NCBI RefSeq assembly: GCF_001939735.1
Contig: NZ_MJIL01000076.1
Coordinates: 1-64,000, forward strand
Reading direction: 5' to 3'
Source of the DNA: Photobacterium proteolyticum
Lineage (GTDB): Bacteria; Pseudomonadota; Gammaproteobacteria; Enterobacterales; Vibrionaceae
Length of the DNA stretch: 64,000 bases
The notes under the pieces were generated by a model, which ran no database searches, was not told where the DNA came from, and worked only from the letters and a program-made list of their open reading frames with translations. Made by a program: the position numbers and the translations under genes. Below, piece by piece: positions 1-12,127 of this stretch (positions are counted from its first letter, which is position 1; the number at the start of each line of letters is the position of its first letter).

Positions 1-78
1 TGCATAGGCTAACGGTTCTCGCTCGACTGAGCCCGTAGAGGACTTTCACCTCCTAGAACAACGCCATGCTCGGCGCAC
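1..78 (-). mobile_element. 5' end of a group II intron (probably class C), cut by window edge
   Basis: Read on the minus strand, the segment starts GTGCGCCGAGCATGGCG and continues through CTAGGAGGTGAAAGTCC, CTACGGGC and ACCGTTAGCC. A GUGCG-type 5' end followed by GGUGAAAGUCC is typical of domain I of bacterial group II introns. The first intron base would be position 78. It lies only a few bases beyond the T-tract of the serS terminator. Class C introns are known to insert just downstream of rho-independent terminators, which fits this placement. The rest of the ribozyme and any reverse-transcriptase ORF would lie to the left of the window, so the class and intactness are inferred. Confidence 0.72.
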
Positions 79-82
79 AAAC

Positions 83-110
83 AAAAAAACCCAGCCTAGG
101 CTGGGTTTTT
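83..110 (-). terminator. serS rho-independent terminator (symmetrical)
   Basis: A perfect palindrome CCCAGCC-TA-GGCTGGG at 90-105 has seven A on its left and five T on its right, so it can terminate transcription from either side. On the minus strand it follows the serS stop by about 20 bases and the U-run is seven residues long. Confidence 0.9.
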
Positions 111-128
111 ATTAAACAAAAGCGGCAA

Positions 129-1436
<1,308 letters not shown>

Positions 1437-1547
1437 TTAATATTCTGAAATGCACGTTATTTAGACAATTCTTGTCAAAATAATCTTAGGTTTACGGAAC
1501 ACCAGTCATTCTGGCGTCAATTGTTCAACGATACCCAAAAAGCCTTA

Positions 1548-2888
1548 TTATTGGTAGCGCTTTAATGCGCTTTTTGCATCTAAAGAAGCAAGATAATCCA
1601 ACTTTTCGGTAATTTTAGTTTCCAAACCGCGATTTGTTGGGTGATAGTAGCGTGTCCCTTCCATTTCCGGCGGGAAGTAACACTCACCGGCCGCATAGGC
1701 ACCCGGCTCATCATGGGCATAGCGGTATTCGGCACCATAGCCCAGATCCTTCATTAGCCGCGTAGGGGCATTACGCAAATGATTCGGGACCTCGTAGTCA
1801 GGATGGTTCATCGCATCAGCCTTCGCCTGCTTGAACGCTGTATAGACCGCATTGCTTTTCGGCGCACTGGCAAGGTAGATAATTGCCTGTGCAATGGCGC
1901 GCTCCCCTTCGTAGGCACCAACCCGGGTAAAACAATCCCAGGCCGATATAGCCACCTGCATCGCCCGCGGATCGGCATTGCCGATATCCTCGGAAGCAAT
2001 TGCCAGCAGGCGACGGGCTACGTAAAGCGGATCGCAACCGGCCTGCAACATACGGGCAAACCAATACAGGGCTCCGTCAGGACTGGAACCACGGATCGAC
2101 TTATGCACGGCGGAGATCATGTCGTACCAAAGATCACCCTTATTGTCGAAACGGGCTATTTTTTCGCCTGCAACTTCTGCAAGCAGCGACAGGGTGATCG
2201 GCTTGATGCCTTTTTCGTTCTCTTCTGCCATGTCGATGAGCTGCTCGAGATAGTTCAGCGACATACGCGCATCGCCGCAAACAAGATCAGCCAGCCTTTC
2301 CTTCACATCATCGACAAACTCAAGGTTGGCTTCGCTGATCCCGCGTTCAGTATCCGTTAGGGCCTGTTCAATAACCTCGAGAATGTCTGTTGACTCCAGC
2401 GACTTGAGCTTATAGACCCGGGCTCGTGACAACAGTGCGTTGTTGAGCTCAAACGATGGGTTTTCTGTCGTTGCACCGATAAACGTCACGGTGCCATCTT
2501 CAATATGCGGCAAAAACGCATCTTGCTGACTTTTATTGAAACGGTGCACCTCGTCGACAAACAAGATGGTCCGTCGTCCGGCCATTTTGTTATCGCGGGC
2601 TTTGTCGATGGCGGCCCGGATATCTTTTACCCCGGAGGTGACGGCCGACACACGCTCGACTTCGGCATTGGCATAGTTAGCAGCCACTTCGGCCAATGTC
2701 GTCTTGCCTGTCCCCGGCGGCCCCCAGAGGATCATCGAGTGGAGATGACCGGCTTCAAGCGCACGCCTGAGCGGCTTTCCCTCGCCCAGAATATGGCGCT
2801 GGCCGATATATTCCTCAACCGTACGTGGCCGCATACGTGCGGCCAGCGGGCGAAAATCTGACGAGAAATCGAGGCTGAAGTTATTCAA
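1548..2888 (-). CDS. rarA: replication-associated recombination protein A (AAA+ ATPase)
   Basis: RarA/MgsA is a clamp-loader-like AAA+ ATPase acting at stalled replication forks; it interacts with SSB. Visible motifs are Walker [10 protein letters not shown] near residue 55, Walker B FVDEVHRF, sensor-1 [13 protein letters not shown], and the C-terminal tetramerisation region with [15 protein letters not shown]. The 446-residue length matches the family. The start is a TTG codon at 2888, supported by AAGGAG eight bases upstream; no ATG in this frame is near the expected N-terminus. The lolA-rarA-serS order is shared with other gamma-proteobacteria. A terminator-like hairpin separates it from lolA. 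Confidence 0.95.
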   Translation of the reverse strand: MNNFSLDFSSDFRPLAARMRPRTVEEYIGQRHILGEGKPLRRALEAGHLHSMILWGPPGTGKTTLAEVAANYANAEVERVSAVTSGVKDIRAAIDKARDNKMAGRRTILFVDEVHRFNKSQQDAFLPHIEDGTVTFIGATTENPSFELNNALLSRARVYKLKSLESTDILEVIEQALTDTERGISEANLEFVDDVKERLADLVCGDARMSLNYLEQLIDMAEENEKGIKPITLSLLAEVAGEKIARFDNKGDLWYDMISAVHKSIRGSSPDGALYWFARMLQAGCDPLYVARRLLAIASEDIGNADPRAMQVAISAWDCFTRVGAYEGERAIAQAIIYLASAPKSNAVYTAFKQAKADAMNHPDYEVPNHLRNAPTRLMKDLGYGAEYRYAHDEPGAYAAGECYFPPEMEGTRYYHPTNRGLETKITEKLDYLASLDAKSALKRYQ

Positions 2889-2902
2889 AATAACAGCTCC
2901 TT

Positions 2903-2937
2903 AAAACAAAATTAGGCGGCACAAGGGTGCCACCTAA
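2903..2937 (-). terminator. stem-loop between lolA and rarA
   Basis: TTAGGCGGCAC (2912-2922) pairs with GTGCCACCTAA (2927-2937) over 11 bp with one G-U, loop of 4. On the minus strand it is followed by TTTTGTTTT, as expected for a terminator after lolA. Since rarA begins 15 bases later, it may be leaky and set the lolA to rarA ratio. Confidence 0.75.
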
Positions 2938-2963
2938 GAAAAGTACGAACGGCAGTTCCGGCG

Positions 2964-3581
2964 TTAATTACGCTGATCGTCAAGCTCTACACCTTTTGGG
3001 GGTGTGAACTTAAACAGACCACTCGGTTGCGCTTTGCCGCTGAACTTACTGAACGAGAAGTTGCTACGCTGGCCATCCTGCTCAACCACCGAGAAACTAC
3101 GTACTTCACCACTCTTGGCAACCGTCACTACGAACTTACCCATCGAAGAGGTGCGATCTTTCGGTGTCAGGGTAAAAGTATCGGCTGTCTGGGCAACATT
3201 GTATTTCGCCCAGTCAGCCGTGTTGTTTCGAGTTAGCAGTACAAACGGAGTTTGTTCAGTTGCATCGGCAAGCCACATCGCCGTCACCTGCTCGATAAAC
3301 GGACTGTAGTACCAAAGTGTCTTGCCATCCGAGATCAGCAGGTTTTCATCCGGCATCACCGTATTCCAACGAAACAGGTTCGGACGCTGAATCGCAACAT
3401 CTCCTTCCCCTTCCACCAGCAAATCACCTTCCGGACTAATGACTTTTTGCTTAAATTCGGCACTGAAAGCATTCACTTTGCCCAACCTTGTACTCAGCTC
3501 CTGCTGCGGCGTTGCCCATGCAACGGAAGATAAGAAAACAGGGGCTGCAACAAGCAGACTTACTAATACTTTTTTTATCAT
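2964..3581 (-). CDS. lolA: outer-membrane lipoprotein carrier protein LolA
   Basis: Periplasmic chaperone that accepts lipoproteins released by LolCDE and passes them to LolB at the outer membrane. The 205-residue product has a signal peptide (MIKKVLVSLLVAAPVF...) with a likely cleavage after SVAWA. The mature part shows the family features: LSTRLGKVNAFSAEFKQKV near its start, then RPNLFRWNT and LWYYSPFIEQVT in the open beta-barrel. It lies 129 bases downstream of ftsK on the same strand, the usual ftsK-lolA-rarA neighbourhood. Confidence 0.95.
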   Translation of the reverse strand: MIKKVLVSLLVAAPVFLSSVAWATPQQELSTRLGKVNAFSAEFKQKVISPEGDLLVEGEGDVAIQRPNLFRWNTVMPDENLLISDGKTLWYYSPFIEQVTAMWLADATEQTPFVLLTRNNTADWAKYNVAQTADTFTLTPKDRTSSMGKFVVTVAKSGEVRSFSVVEQDGQRSNFSFSKFSGKAQPSGLFKFTPPKGVELDDQRN

Positions 3582-3710
3582 TATGACTTAACCTTTTCGG
3601 TTCAAAACAGTTCAAATCGTTTGTTAACTGTCCCCAAAACCGCTCGGGAACAGTTATTGACTTCGGTTACCACGCAGGCCCGGCTTTCTCAGGTGACTCC
3701 CTGATATAGC

Positions 3711-6700
3711 CTAATCTTGTGGGGGTGGCGGTGGCGCCAATACTTCACGGTTGCCATTATGCCCCGGGGCACTGACGATACCGTGCGCTTCCAGTTGTTC
3801 GACAATTCGCGCCGCGCGGTTGTAACCAATCTTAAATTTACGCTGCACGCCCGATACAGAGCCTCGGCGAGATTCGGCAACAAACGCCGCCACCTGATCA
3901 AACAACTGGTCGAGATCATCGTCGCCGCCACCAGCCGCTTCACCCGGTAGCAAACCTTCAGCCCCCTGATCAGCATTCAGAATACCGTCGATATACTGCG
4001 GCTTCCCGCGAGCTTTCCAGTCATTAACCACATTATGGACGTCATCATCAGAGGCAAATGCGCCATGAACCCGGACAGGATGGTTTTTACCTGCAGGCAG
4101 GTACAGCATATCACCCATGCCCAGCAAGGATTCCGCCCCGCCCTGATCCAAAATGGTTCTCGAGTCCGTCTTGGTCGATACCGTAAAGGCCATCCGGCTT
4201 GGAATATTCGCCTTGATCAAGCCTGTTATCACATCAACTGACGGACGCTGAGTCGCCAGTACCAAGTGGATGCCGGCCGCACGTGCCTTCTGGGCCAAAC
4301 GGGCAATCAGCTCTTCAACCTTCTTGCCGACAACCATCATCAAATCAGCGAACTCATCGACAATAACCACAATGCTTGGCATTTTCTCAAGCATTGGCGG
4401 ATATTCATCCATACTGTCTCCCGGTTTCCACAGCGGATCGTGGATCGGGTGACCAGCCGCCGCCGCTTCTGCCAGTTTGGCGTTGTAACCGGCCAGATTA
4501 CGTACCCCGACTGCGGCCATCAGTTTATATCGGCGCTCCATTTCCCCGACACACCAGCGCAGGGCATTACCGGCATCTTTCATGTCAGTAACCACTTCGG
4601 TCAGCAAGTGCGGGATACCTTCGTAAATGGAAAGCTCCAACATTTTCGGGTCAATCATGATGAAACGACAGTCTTCAGGCTTACACTTATACAGCAAGCT
4701 GACGATCATTACGTTCACGCCCACCGACTTACCCGAGCCCGTGGTACCGGCTACCAATAAGTGCGGCATCTTGCTCAGGTCGGCGACAATCGCTTCACCG
4801 GCAATATCATAGCCAAGCACAATCGGCAGGGCTGCCTTCATGTCCTGGAACCGCTCGCTGCCCACCACTTCCGACATGTAGACAGTTTCGCGATTGACGT
4901 TTGGCAGCTCCAGACCAATATAAGGCTTGCCCGGAATCACTTCGACCACTCGTACGGCAGAAGCCGACAGTGCCCTGGCCAAGTCTTTCGCCAAACCGGA
5001 AATCCGGCTGACCTTCACACCCGGCGCCAAATCCAGCTCATAACGGGTAATAACCGGCCCCGGGTAGACTCCCACGACCTTAGCTTTAATTTTATAGTCA
5101 GCCAATTTTGATTCGACCAGCATGGCCGTTTGTTTCAGTTCCTCTTCACTGGCCGGTTCGACGGTCTGTCGCGCCGGTGCCAGCAAATCAAGGGTCGGCA
5201 TCGGTGTTGTCGGCACCGGTAAATCTGCTTCTTTCTTCATCAAGAACGGATTATCCAACCCTGCCGCATGAGCCTGTGCCTTCTGGGCATCGCGGATCTT
5301 CTGCAAGAATGCTTCCTCGTCACTGACATCGCTATCATCAGCAACACCGCTTTCCTGCTCGGCACGCTCCAGTTCAGACATGCCGTCATGGACACCAATC
5401 TCGATATCATCGGAGACAGGCATCATCTCAGACATCACAGCTTCAGGCTGCGAGTCTGCAACACTCGATAACGGCTGACTCTCTTCCGATACTACGGATC
5501 CCATCTGAACTGAATGTGAACCTGGCTCGGTAGCTGCCAACTCAATAACCGCAGGCTGTGGCTGCAAGGCTTCGGGTTCATCAAACTCGGAGTCTGTTAT
5601 AGCAGTCTCCGATGTAACAGACTGCACTGTTACAGGCTGCGAAGTTGTCTTAACTGCGGTCTCTGGCAAAGGCTCAGCGAAAGTGGGGCTGTCATCAGCA
5701 ACACCGTTTTGCATAGCGTCCGTGTCAATGGTCGGCAAGGTATCCTGCTCATCCACATAGACCGTGAAATTTTCGTCCTTATCGAGTTCTCGCTCAAGCT
5801 CAGCAATCGTGAGTCCCTTGGCCTTTTGCGGCTGCCTGCTCGTTATCGGCTCAGGTAGCCTATTCTCTGATAGCAAAGAATCTGGCTGTGCTGGCGATTC
5901 AATGCTGTCCAGCTCCGAATGCGCCGCAGTCAGCTCGACAAGTTCTTCTACCTGACCGTCGACCAGCACATCCTCGACGGTAATTGCATCAGAGTGAACG
6001 ACCGGGCTAGGCTTTAAGCGCTCTGGCATAACAATCTTGGGCGAGGACGGCGCATCGCTCCACGCTTGTTCGGATAACTGCGGCTCTGTACGAGACTCTC
6101 GGTGTGGTTCTCTGCGCTCAGCAGTACTCTCTGCAGCACTTGGCTTGCTCGATGACGCCAGCAGAACATCATCGGCATCCGGCGCTTCAGCCTGGCTTTC
6201 CTGGGCAAGTTGAGCAGCGTACGCAGTCTGTTGCTCATCCGGAATATCGGCGGCAAATGGCGTCAGCACCTCTGATTTATCCGAGCGCACCTTGTTAAGC
6301 AGCCAGGCCAATGCCCCAAGGGTCGTCTCCCCCAAGGTATCGACAATGGTCAGCCAGGAAATGCCGGTAAACAGCGTAAAGCCCACCGCCCAGATAAACA
6401 TCAGCACCAATGTCGTTCCAAGCAAATTCAGCATCGGCAGGGCCATATTCGAGACGACATCGCCTATTACCCCACCGGAGGAAAAGTACCAGATATCATC
6501 GAAGTTAAGATCAGCCAGTCCGCAGCTGGTCAGAAACAACAGTAGCAGGCCCAGCAGCCGGGTACCGTAAATCATAAAGTCTATGGTCTCGCGCTCACCG
6601 CGCCGACGAAAAATAACCCATGCCCCCAGCACAATCGCCGCAGGCAATGGGTAAGCGAGCGAGCCAAGGGTAAACAGAAATGTATCCGCCACCAGTGCAC

Positions 6701-6896
6701 CCAACGCACCGGCTTTATTTTGCACGGGCCCTTCCCAGGCCGTTTGTGACCACGAAGGATCGGCGGGATCAAAACTTACCAGGGCAACCATGATAAATAT
6801 CGCGGCCAATATGCCTATGATCAGAAAGCTTTCTAGCAGACGCTGTCCCCCAGAAAGGCGTATTTTTGGCTGCTGTGTGCCTTTAACTTTCCTCAA
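3711..6896 (-). CDS. ftsK: DNA translocase FtsK
   Basis: Septal DNA pump that clears chromosome dimers and directs XerCD recombination at dif. From the N-terminus: transmembrane segments in roughly the first 200 residues (e.g. [20 protein letters not shown]); a long acidic Gln/Glu/Ser/Pro-rich linker of some 350-400 residues; the RecA-like motor with Walker [14 protein letters not shown] and Walker [13 protein letters not shown]; and a C-terminal gamma winged helix ([24 protein letters not shown]) that reads KOPS sites. The frame stays open to a GTG at 6962, but that codon has no ribosome-binding site. I prefer TTG at 6896, which has GGAG six bases upstream and gives 1061 residues beginning MRKVKGTQQ. 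Confidence 0.93.
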   Translation of the reverse strand: MRKVKGTQQPKIRLSGGQRLLESFLIIGILAAIFIMVALVSFDPADPSWSQTAWEGPVQNKAGALGALVADTFLFTLGSLAYPLPAAIVLGAWVIFRRRGERETIDFMIYGTRLLGLLLLFLTSCGLADLNFDDIWYFSSGGVIGDVVSNMALPMLNLLGTTLVLMFIWAVGFTLFTGISWLTIVDTLGETTLGALAWLLNKVRSDKSEVLTPFAADIPDEQQTAYAAQLAQESQAEAPDADDVLLASSSKPSAAESTAERREPHRESRTEPQLSEQAWSDAPSSPKIVMPERLKPSPVVHSDAITVEDVLVDGQVEELVELTAAHSELDSIESPAQPDSLLSENRLPEPITSRQPQKAKGLTIAELERELDKDENFTVYVDEQDTLPTIDTDAMQNGVADDSPTFAEPLPETAVKTTSQPVTVQSVTSETAITDSEFDEPEALQPQPAVIELAATEPGSHSVQMGSVVSEESQPLSSVADSQPEAVMSEMMPVSDDIEIGVHDGMSELERAEQESGVADDSDVSDEEAFLQKIRDAQKAQAHAAGLDNPFLMKKEADLPVPTTPMPTLDLLAPARQTVEPASEEELKQTAMLVESKLADYKIKAKVVGVYPGPVITRYELDLAPGVKVSRISGLAKDLARALSASAVRVVEVIPGKPYIGLELPNVNRETVYMSEVVGSERFQDMKAALPIVLGYDIAGEAIVADLSKMPHLLVAGTTGSGKSVGVNVMIVSLLYKCKPEDCRFIMIDPKMLELSIYEGIPHLLTEVVTDMKDAGNALRWCVGEMERRYKLMAAVGVRNLAGYNAKLAEAAAAGHPIHDPLWKPGDSMDEYPPMLEKMPSIVVIVDEFADLMMVVGKKVEELIARLAQKARAAGIHLVLATQRPSVDVITGLIKANIPSRMAFTVSTKTDSRTILDQGGAESLLGMGDMLYLPAGKNHPVRVHGAFASDDDVHNVVNDWKARGKPQYIDGILNADQGAEGLLPGEAAGGGDDDLDQLFDQVAAFVAESRRGSVSGVQRKFKIGYNRAARIVEQLEAHGIVSAPGHNGNREVLAPPPPPQD

Positions 6897-7233
6897 AAAA
6901 CACTCCGGTGTAACAATTGTTGTCGCCTGGTTCCCTATCAGCCGATGCGCAAGGCTTTGCACTATTGATTATGGTGATTAACTGGTGCAAAAGGCTGTCG
7001 GTCAGGTCAATTTAAATCTAGTGCCCTATCTTATACCACTTGTCGTCTTTTTTTGACTATTACAAGAAAAGTGGGAGCAAAGCACTAAACTCACGAGATT
7101 TCTCTGTCGCGCAGAAAAGCAAATGCCATTGTAAACATTTGTCGAAAGGAAAGATTCATCAGAGTGTTAATTCAGCGCGGCAGGTGGCGAATTATTGTGC
7201 ATACGGTGAATTTTCTAGGGGGTAAAACAAATC
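6897..7233. other. intergenic region between ftsK and lrp, no gene seen
   Basis: About 340 bases. It holds the ftsK upstream region and the lrp terminator. Short open frames such as 7040-7225 lack a ribosome-binding site and protein-like composition. No convincing operator palindrome was found. Confidence 0.5.
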
Positions 7234-7251
7234 AAGCGGCCTAGGCCGCTT
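7224..7251 (-). terminator. lrp terminator
   Basis: Perfect palindrome AAGCGGCC-TA-GGCCGCTT at 7234-7251. Read on the minus strand it is followed by GATTTGTTTT, a T-rich tail. It lies about 40 bases past the lrp stop codon. Confidence 0.75.
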
Positions 7252-7287
7252 AATTTATGACCGTCAGAACGGCAATGTCGTGCAGAA

Positions 7288-7782
7288 TTAGCGAGTTTTG
7301 ATAACCAGGTTATTGGTCTGCTTCACTTCTTCCATAACGACATAGGTACGGGTGTCATTTACGCCAGGCAAGCGTAGCAGGGTTTCACCCAGCAGCTTAC
7401 GGTACGCTGACATATCTGATACGCGAGTTTTCAACAGGTAGTCGAAATCACCAGATACCAAGTGACATTCCTGAATGTCTTCCAGCTCTTGAACAGACTT
7501 GTTGAACTGTTCAAATACATCTGGCGCACCGCGGTTAAGCGTAATTTCAACGAAAACCAGCAGTGATGCATCAAGAAATTGGGGATTTAGCAGAGCCGTA
7601 TAGCCGCTAATGTACCCTTGACGCTCCAGTCGACGAACACGTTCGAGACACGGAGTTGGAGATAAGCCTACACGTTTTGATAACTCAACATTTGAGATAC
7701 GACCGTCTTTTTGCAGTTCATTCAATATGTTACGGTCAATTCTATCCAATTCCTTGGATGGTTTCTTTTTGGTATCTACCAT
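7288..7782 (-). CDS. lrp: leucine-responsive regulatory protein Lrp
   Basis: Global feast/famine regulator of amino-acid metabolism, 164 residues as in other gamma-proteobacteria. The N-terminal AsnC-type helix-turn-helix spans about residues 12-60 (LDRIDRNILNELQKDGRIS, then VELSKRVGLSPTPCLERVRR). The C-terminal RAM domain, which binds amino acids and forms the octamer, includes GDFDYLLKTRVSDMSAYRKLL. It is divergent from ald across 157 bases. Lrp-family proteins often control a divergent alanine dehydrogenase, so direct regulation of ald is likely but not shown here. Confidence 0.96.
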   Translation of the reverse strand: MVDTKKKPSKELDRIDRNILNELQKDGRISNVELSKRVGLSPTPCLERVRRLERQGYISGYTALLNPQFLDASLLVFVEITLNRGAPDVFEQFNKSVQELEDIQECHLVSGDFDYLLKTRVSDMSAYRKLLGETLLRLPGVNDTRTYVVMEEVKQTNNLVIKTR

Positions 7783-7939
7783 TTTTTATTCCACCTTCTT
7801 ACTTCCTTGCAAAAAAATATACTACAACTTTCTAATATTTAGAATCAAATACTCTGATAGTCAAACTATACTGCCAATAGATCCGCATTTACAACCTTGT
7901 CAATAGCCAATCGTACTATGATGCCAAGGGAGAAGCAGG

Positions 7940-9061
7940 ATGATCATTGGTGTACCCAAAGAAATCAAAAACCACGAATATCGCGTCGGGCTGGTTACCA
8001 GCAGCGTTCGTGAACTGGTCTCATTAGGCCATCAGGTTCTCATCGAAACCAATGCCGGTAGTGGAATTGGTCTATCTGATTCAGACTATCAAGCTGCTGG
8101 CGCTTCAATTATTTCAACTGCTAAAGAAGTTTTTACCAGATCAGAGATGATTGTCAAAGTAAAAGAGCCTCAAGCAGCAGAAAGAGCCATGCTGAATGAA
8201 GGACAAATTTTATTCACTTATCTCCATCTTGCCCCAGATTTTCCACAAACAAAAGACCTAATTGACAGCAAAGCTATCTGTATAGCTTATGAAACGGTCA
8301 CAGATCATCTAGGAAGACTACCATTATTGGCACCAATGTCTGAAGTTGCCGGCAGAATGTCTATCCAGGCAGGAGCACAAACTCTAGAGAATTCTAATGG
8401 TGGACGCGGGTTGTTACTCAGCGGAGTTCCCGGCGTAGAGCCTGCTAAAGTTGTCGTCCTCGGTGGTGGTGTCGTCGGCTCTAACGCGGCAAGAATGGCC
8501 ATTGGCATGCGAGCCGATGTCACGATCCTTGACCGTAACCTCGATACCCTTCGTGCCCTCGATGTCGAATTTCAGGGCAAGGCCAAAGTCATCTACTCTA
8601 CCCACGAAGCGATTGACCGGCTGGTTCCCGATGCAGACGTGATTATCGGCGCCGTACTGATCCCGGGGGCAGCCGCACCGAAACTGATCACCGCCGAGCA
8701 CGTGAAGCAGATGAAGCCAGGCTCGGCGCTGGTTGATGTGGCCATCGACCAGGGCGGCTGCTTTGAAACATCGCATCCGACGACCCATACCGATCCGACC
8801 TATATTGTCGACGATGTCGTTCACTACTGCGTTGCCAATATGCCCGGCGCTGTTGCCCGCACCTCGGCGTTTGCCCTCAATAATGCAACCTTGCCCTACG
8901 TGATCAAACTTGCCAGTAGCGGTTACAAGAAAGCATTGCTGGACGATCCGGGATTCCTTGCCGGACTGAACGTGATCCATGGCAAAATCACCTGCAAAGA
9001 AGTCGCCGAAGCGTTCGATTTGCACTATACCGACCCAGAGGTTGCAATCAGTATGCATTAA
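7940..9061 (+). CDS. ald: alanine dehydrogenase
   Basis: NAD-dependent L-alanine to pyruvate plus ammonia, reversible; links alanine catabolism with central metabolism. The 373-residue length is typical. The N-terminal domain has MIIGVPKEIKNHEYRVG, the substrate-binding lysine region MIVKVKEPQ, and the catalytic histidine in FTYLHLAPD. The NAD-binding Rossmann motif is VVLGGGVVGSNAARMA near residue 175. C-terminal signature VVHYCVANMPGAVARTS is diagnostic. The ATG is preceded by a purine-rich GGGAGAAGCAGG. It is divergent from lrp. Confidence 0.96.
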   Translation: MIIGVPKEIKNHEYRVGLVTSSVRELVSLGHQVLIETNAGSGIGLSDSDYQAAGASIISTAKEVFTRSEMIVKVKEPQAAERAMLNEGQILFTYLHLAPDFPQTKDLIDSKAICIAYETVTDHLGRLPLLAPMSEVAGRMSIQAGAQTLENSNGGRGLLLSGVPGVEPAKVVVLGGGVVGSNAARMAIGMRADVTILDRNLDTLRALDVEFQGKAKVIYSTHEAIDRLVPDADVIIGAVLIPGAAAPKLITAEHVKQMKPGSALVDVAIDQGGCFETSHPTTHTDPTYIVDDVVHYCVANMPGAVARTSAFALNNATLPYVIKLASSGYKKALLDDPGFLAGLNVIHGKITCKEVAEAFDLHYTDPEVAISMH

Positions 9062-9067
9062 AATATG

Positions 9068-10271
<1,204 letters not shown>

Positions 10272-10280
10272 TCAAAATCG

Positions 10281-10307
10281 GCCGCTACCCCTGTAGCGGC
10301 TGCTTTT
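10281..10307 (+). terminator. trxB terminator
   Basis: GCCGCTAC (10281-10288) pairs with GTAGCGGC (10293-10300) around CCCT, followed by TGCTTTT. It begins about ten bases after the trxB stop. Confidence 0.8.
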
Positions 10308-10354
10308 AGCCTTCTACCTTTCTGCTCGCTGCCATTTACGGCACAAGATATCTT

Positions 10355-12127
10355 ATGGACAAACAATTACAACGAGACTTGACCAAGTGGTTAAAGTCAC
10401 AAAGCAAGCTCGCCAAACGCTGGCTGATGTTCAGTGTCGGGCTTGGATTTCTTTCCGGGGTGCTACTTGTCGGCCAAGCTGCGCTGCTTGCCCACATTCT
10501 CCATCAACTTATTATCGAACAGACTGATAAATATGAGCTGGTAAACAGTTTTCTCGGCCTGATCCTGATTGTCGGACTCCGCGCAGGCTGCAGCTGGGGA
10601 CGTGAAATATACGGTTACCGCTGCGGCGAACAAATCCGGCTTCATATACGACAGCTTATCCTTAACCGCCTGCACAACCTTGGCCCGGCCTACATCAAGG
10701 GCAAACCGGCAGGTACCTGGGCCAGTCTGGTGCTGGAGCAGGTTGAGGAAATGCAGGATTTCTTCTCGCGCTATATCCCACAGATGTCTATTGCGGTGCT
10801 GGTTCCGCTGGTTATCCTGTTTGCCGTCTTTCCGCTAAACTGGGCTGCCGGTCTAATTTTCCTGATCACTGCCCCACTGGTCCCTATTTTCATGGCACTG
10901 GTTGGTTTAGGTGCGGCTGATGCTAACAGGCGCAACTTTAAGGCCCTACAGCGCCTGTCTGGCCATTTCTACGACCGCCTGCAGGGGTTATCGACACTTC
11001 GTTTGTTTAACCGCGCAGAAGCCGAAGCAGAGAACTTACACGCTGCCTCCCATGTACTGCGCAAGCGTACGATGGAAGTGTTGCGACTCGCCTTCCTTTC
11101 CTCGGCGGTGCTGGAGTTTTTCTCTGCCATTTCGGTGGCCATCGTTGCCGTCTACTTTGGCTTTGCCTTCATCGGCGAGCTGAACTTCGGTAACTACGGT
11201 GTCCCGCTATCGCTATTTACCGGTTTGTTTGTGCTGGTACTGGCCCCTGAGTTTTATCAACCACTGCGTGATTTGGGCACTTTCTACCATGCCAAGGCCC
11301 AGGCCATTGGTGCCGCAGAGTCGATTGTCGAATTTCTCAATGCAGAAGCCGACGAGATGACCCAAGGTGACGAGGAGCTACCGTCCCCTGAAACCATCCG
11401 GATCAGCGTTCAGGATCTGGAGGTGCTGAGTCCGCAAGGTCAGGTTCTGGCAGGCCCGCTAAGCTTTGATATTCAGGCCCATGAGCAAGTTGCCCTTGTC
11501 GGCCCGAGCGGTGCCGGTAAAACCAGCCTGCTCAATGCTCTTCTGGGCTTCCTGCCATATCGTGGCAGCCTGAAAATTAATGGCATCGAGCTCAAGCAGC
11601 TAGACCATAGCGAATGGCGCCAGACAATCAGCTGGGTGGGGCAAAACCCGCTGCTGGTGCATGGTACCGTGCGTGACAATATTACTCTCGGCAACCCACT
11701 GGCCACCGATGAGCATGTTACTCAGGTTGCGCAGCAGGCCTATGCCGATGAATTTATCAGTCGCCTAGAGAAAGGTTACAGTCACCAGGTTGGCGATCGC
11801 TCCGGTGGCCTATCTGTTGGTCAGGCGCAGCGTATCGCTGTCGCACGAGCCATGTTGCAAAACGGTGCCTTCTGGTTGCTGGACGAACCAACAGCCAGCT
11901 TGGATGCCAACAGTGAACACCTGGTACTGGAAAGCCTGACAATGGCCGTTAAAGGCCAGACAACCCTAATGGTCAGCCACCGCCTTGACCAATTAGCGGC
12001 TATGGATCGTGTACTGGTGCTGGAAAACGGCAAACTGGTTCAGAACGGTCATTTCGATCACATCCGCCAGCACGGCCTGCTCGCCGATATGCTCGCCCAC
12101 ACAGACAAGAGGGATCTCGATGCGTGA
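10355..12127 (+). CDS. cydD: heterodimeric thiol ABC exporter subunit CydD
   Basis: With CydC forms the inner-membrane ABC exporter that supplies cysteine and glutathione to the periplasm, needed for cytochrome bd assembly. The 590-residue protein has an N-terminal six-helix transmembrane domain (e.g. MFSVGLGFLSGVLLVGQAALLAHIL) and a C-terminal ATPase with Walker A GPSGAGKTSL, signature LSVGQAQR and Walker B WLLDEPTASLD. Its stop overlaps the cydC start by 8 bases, so the pair is translationally coupled. Confidence 0.95.
   Translation: MDKQLQRDLTKWLKSQSKLAKRWLMFSVGLGFLSGVLLVGQAALLAHILHQLIIEQTDKYELVNSFLGLILIVGLRAGCSWGREIYGYRCGEQIRLHIRQLILNRLHNLGPAYIKGKPAGTWASLVLEQVEEMQDFFSRYIPQMSIAVLVPLVILFAVFPLNWAAGLIFLITAPLVPIFMALVGLGAADANRRNFKALQRLSGHFYDRLQGLSTLRLFNRAEAEAENLHAASHVLRKRTMEVLRLAFLSSAVLEFFSAISVAIVAVYFGFAFIGELNFGNYGVPLSLFTGLFVLVLAPEFYQPLRDLGTFYHAKAQAIGAAESIVEFLNAEADEMTQGDEELPSPETIRISVQDLEVLSPQGQVLAGPLSFDIQAHEQVALVGPSGAGKTSLLNALLGFLPYRGSLKINGIELKQLDHSEWRQTISWVGQNPLLVHGTVRDNITLGNPLATDEHVTQVAQQAYADEFISRLEKGYSHQVGDRSGGLSVGQAQRIAVARAMLQNGAFWLLDEPTASLDANSEHLVLESLTMAVKGQTTLMVSHRLDQLAAMDRVLVLENGKLVQNGHFDHIRQHGLLADMLAHTDKRDLDA

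Noticed and set aside
7040..7225. 61-codon frame between ftsK and lrp
   Set aside because: No ribosome-binding site or recognisable composition.
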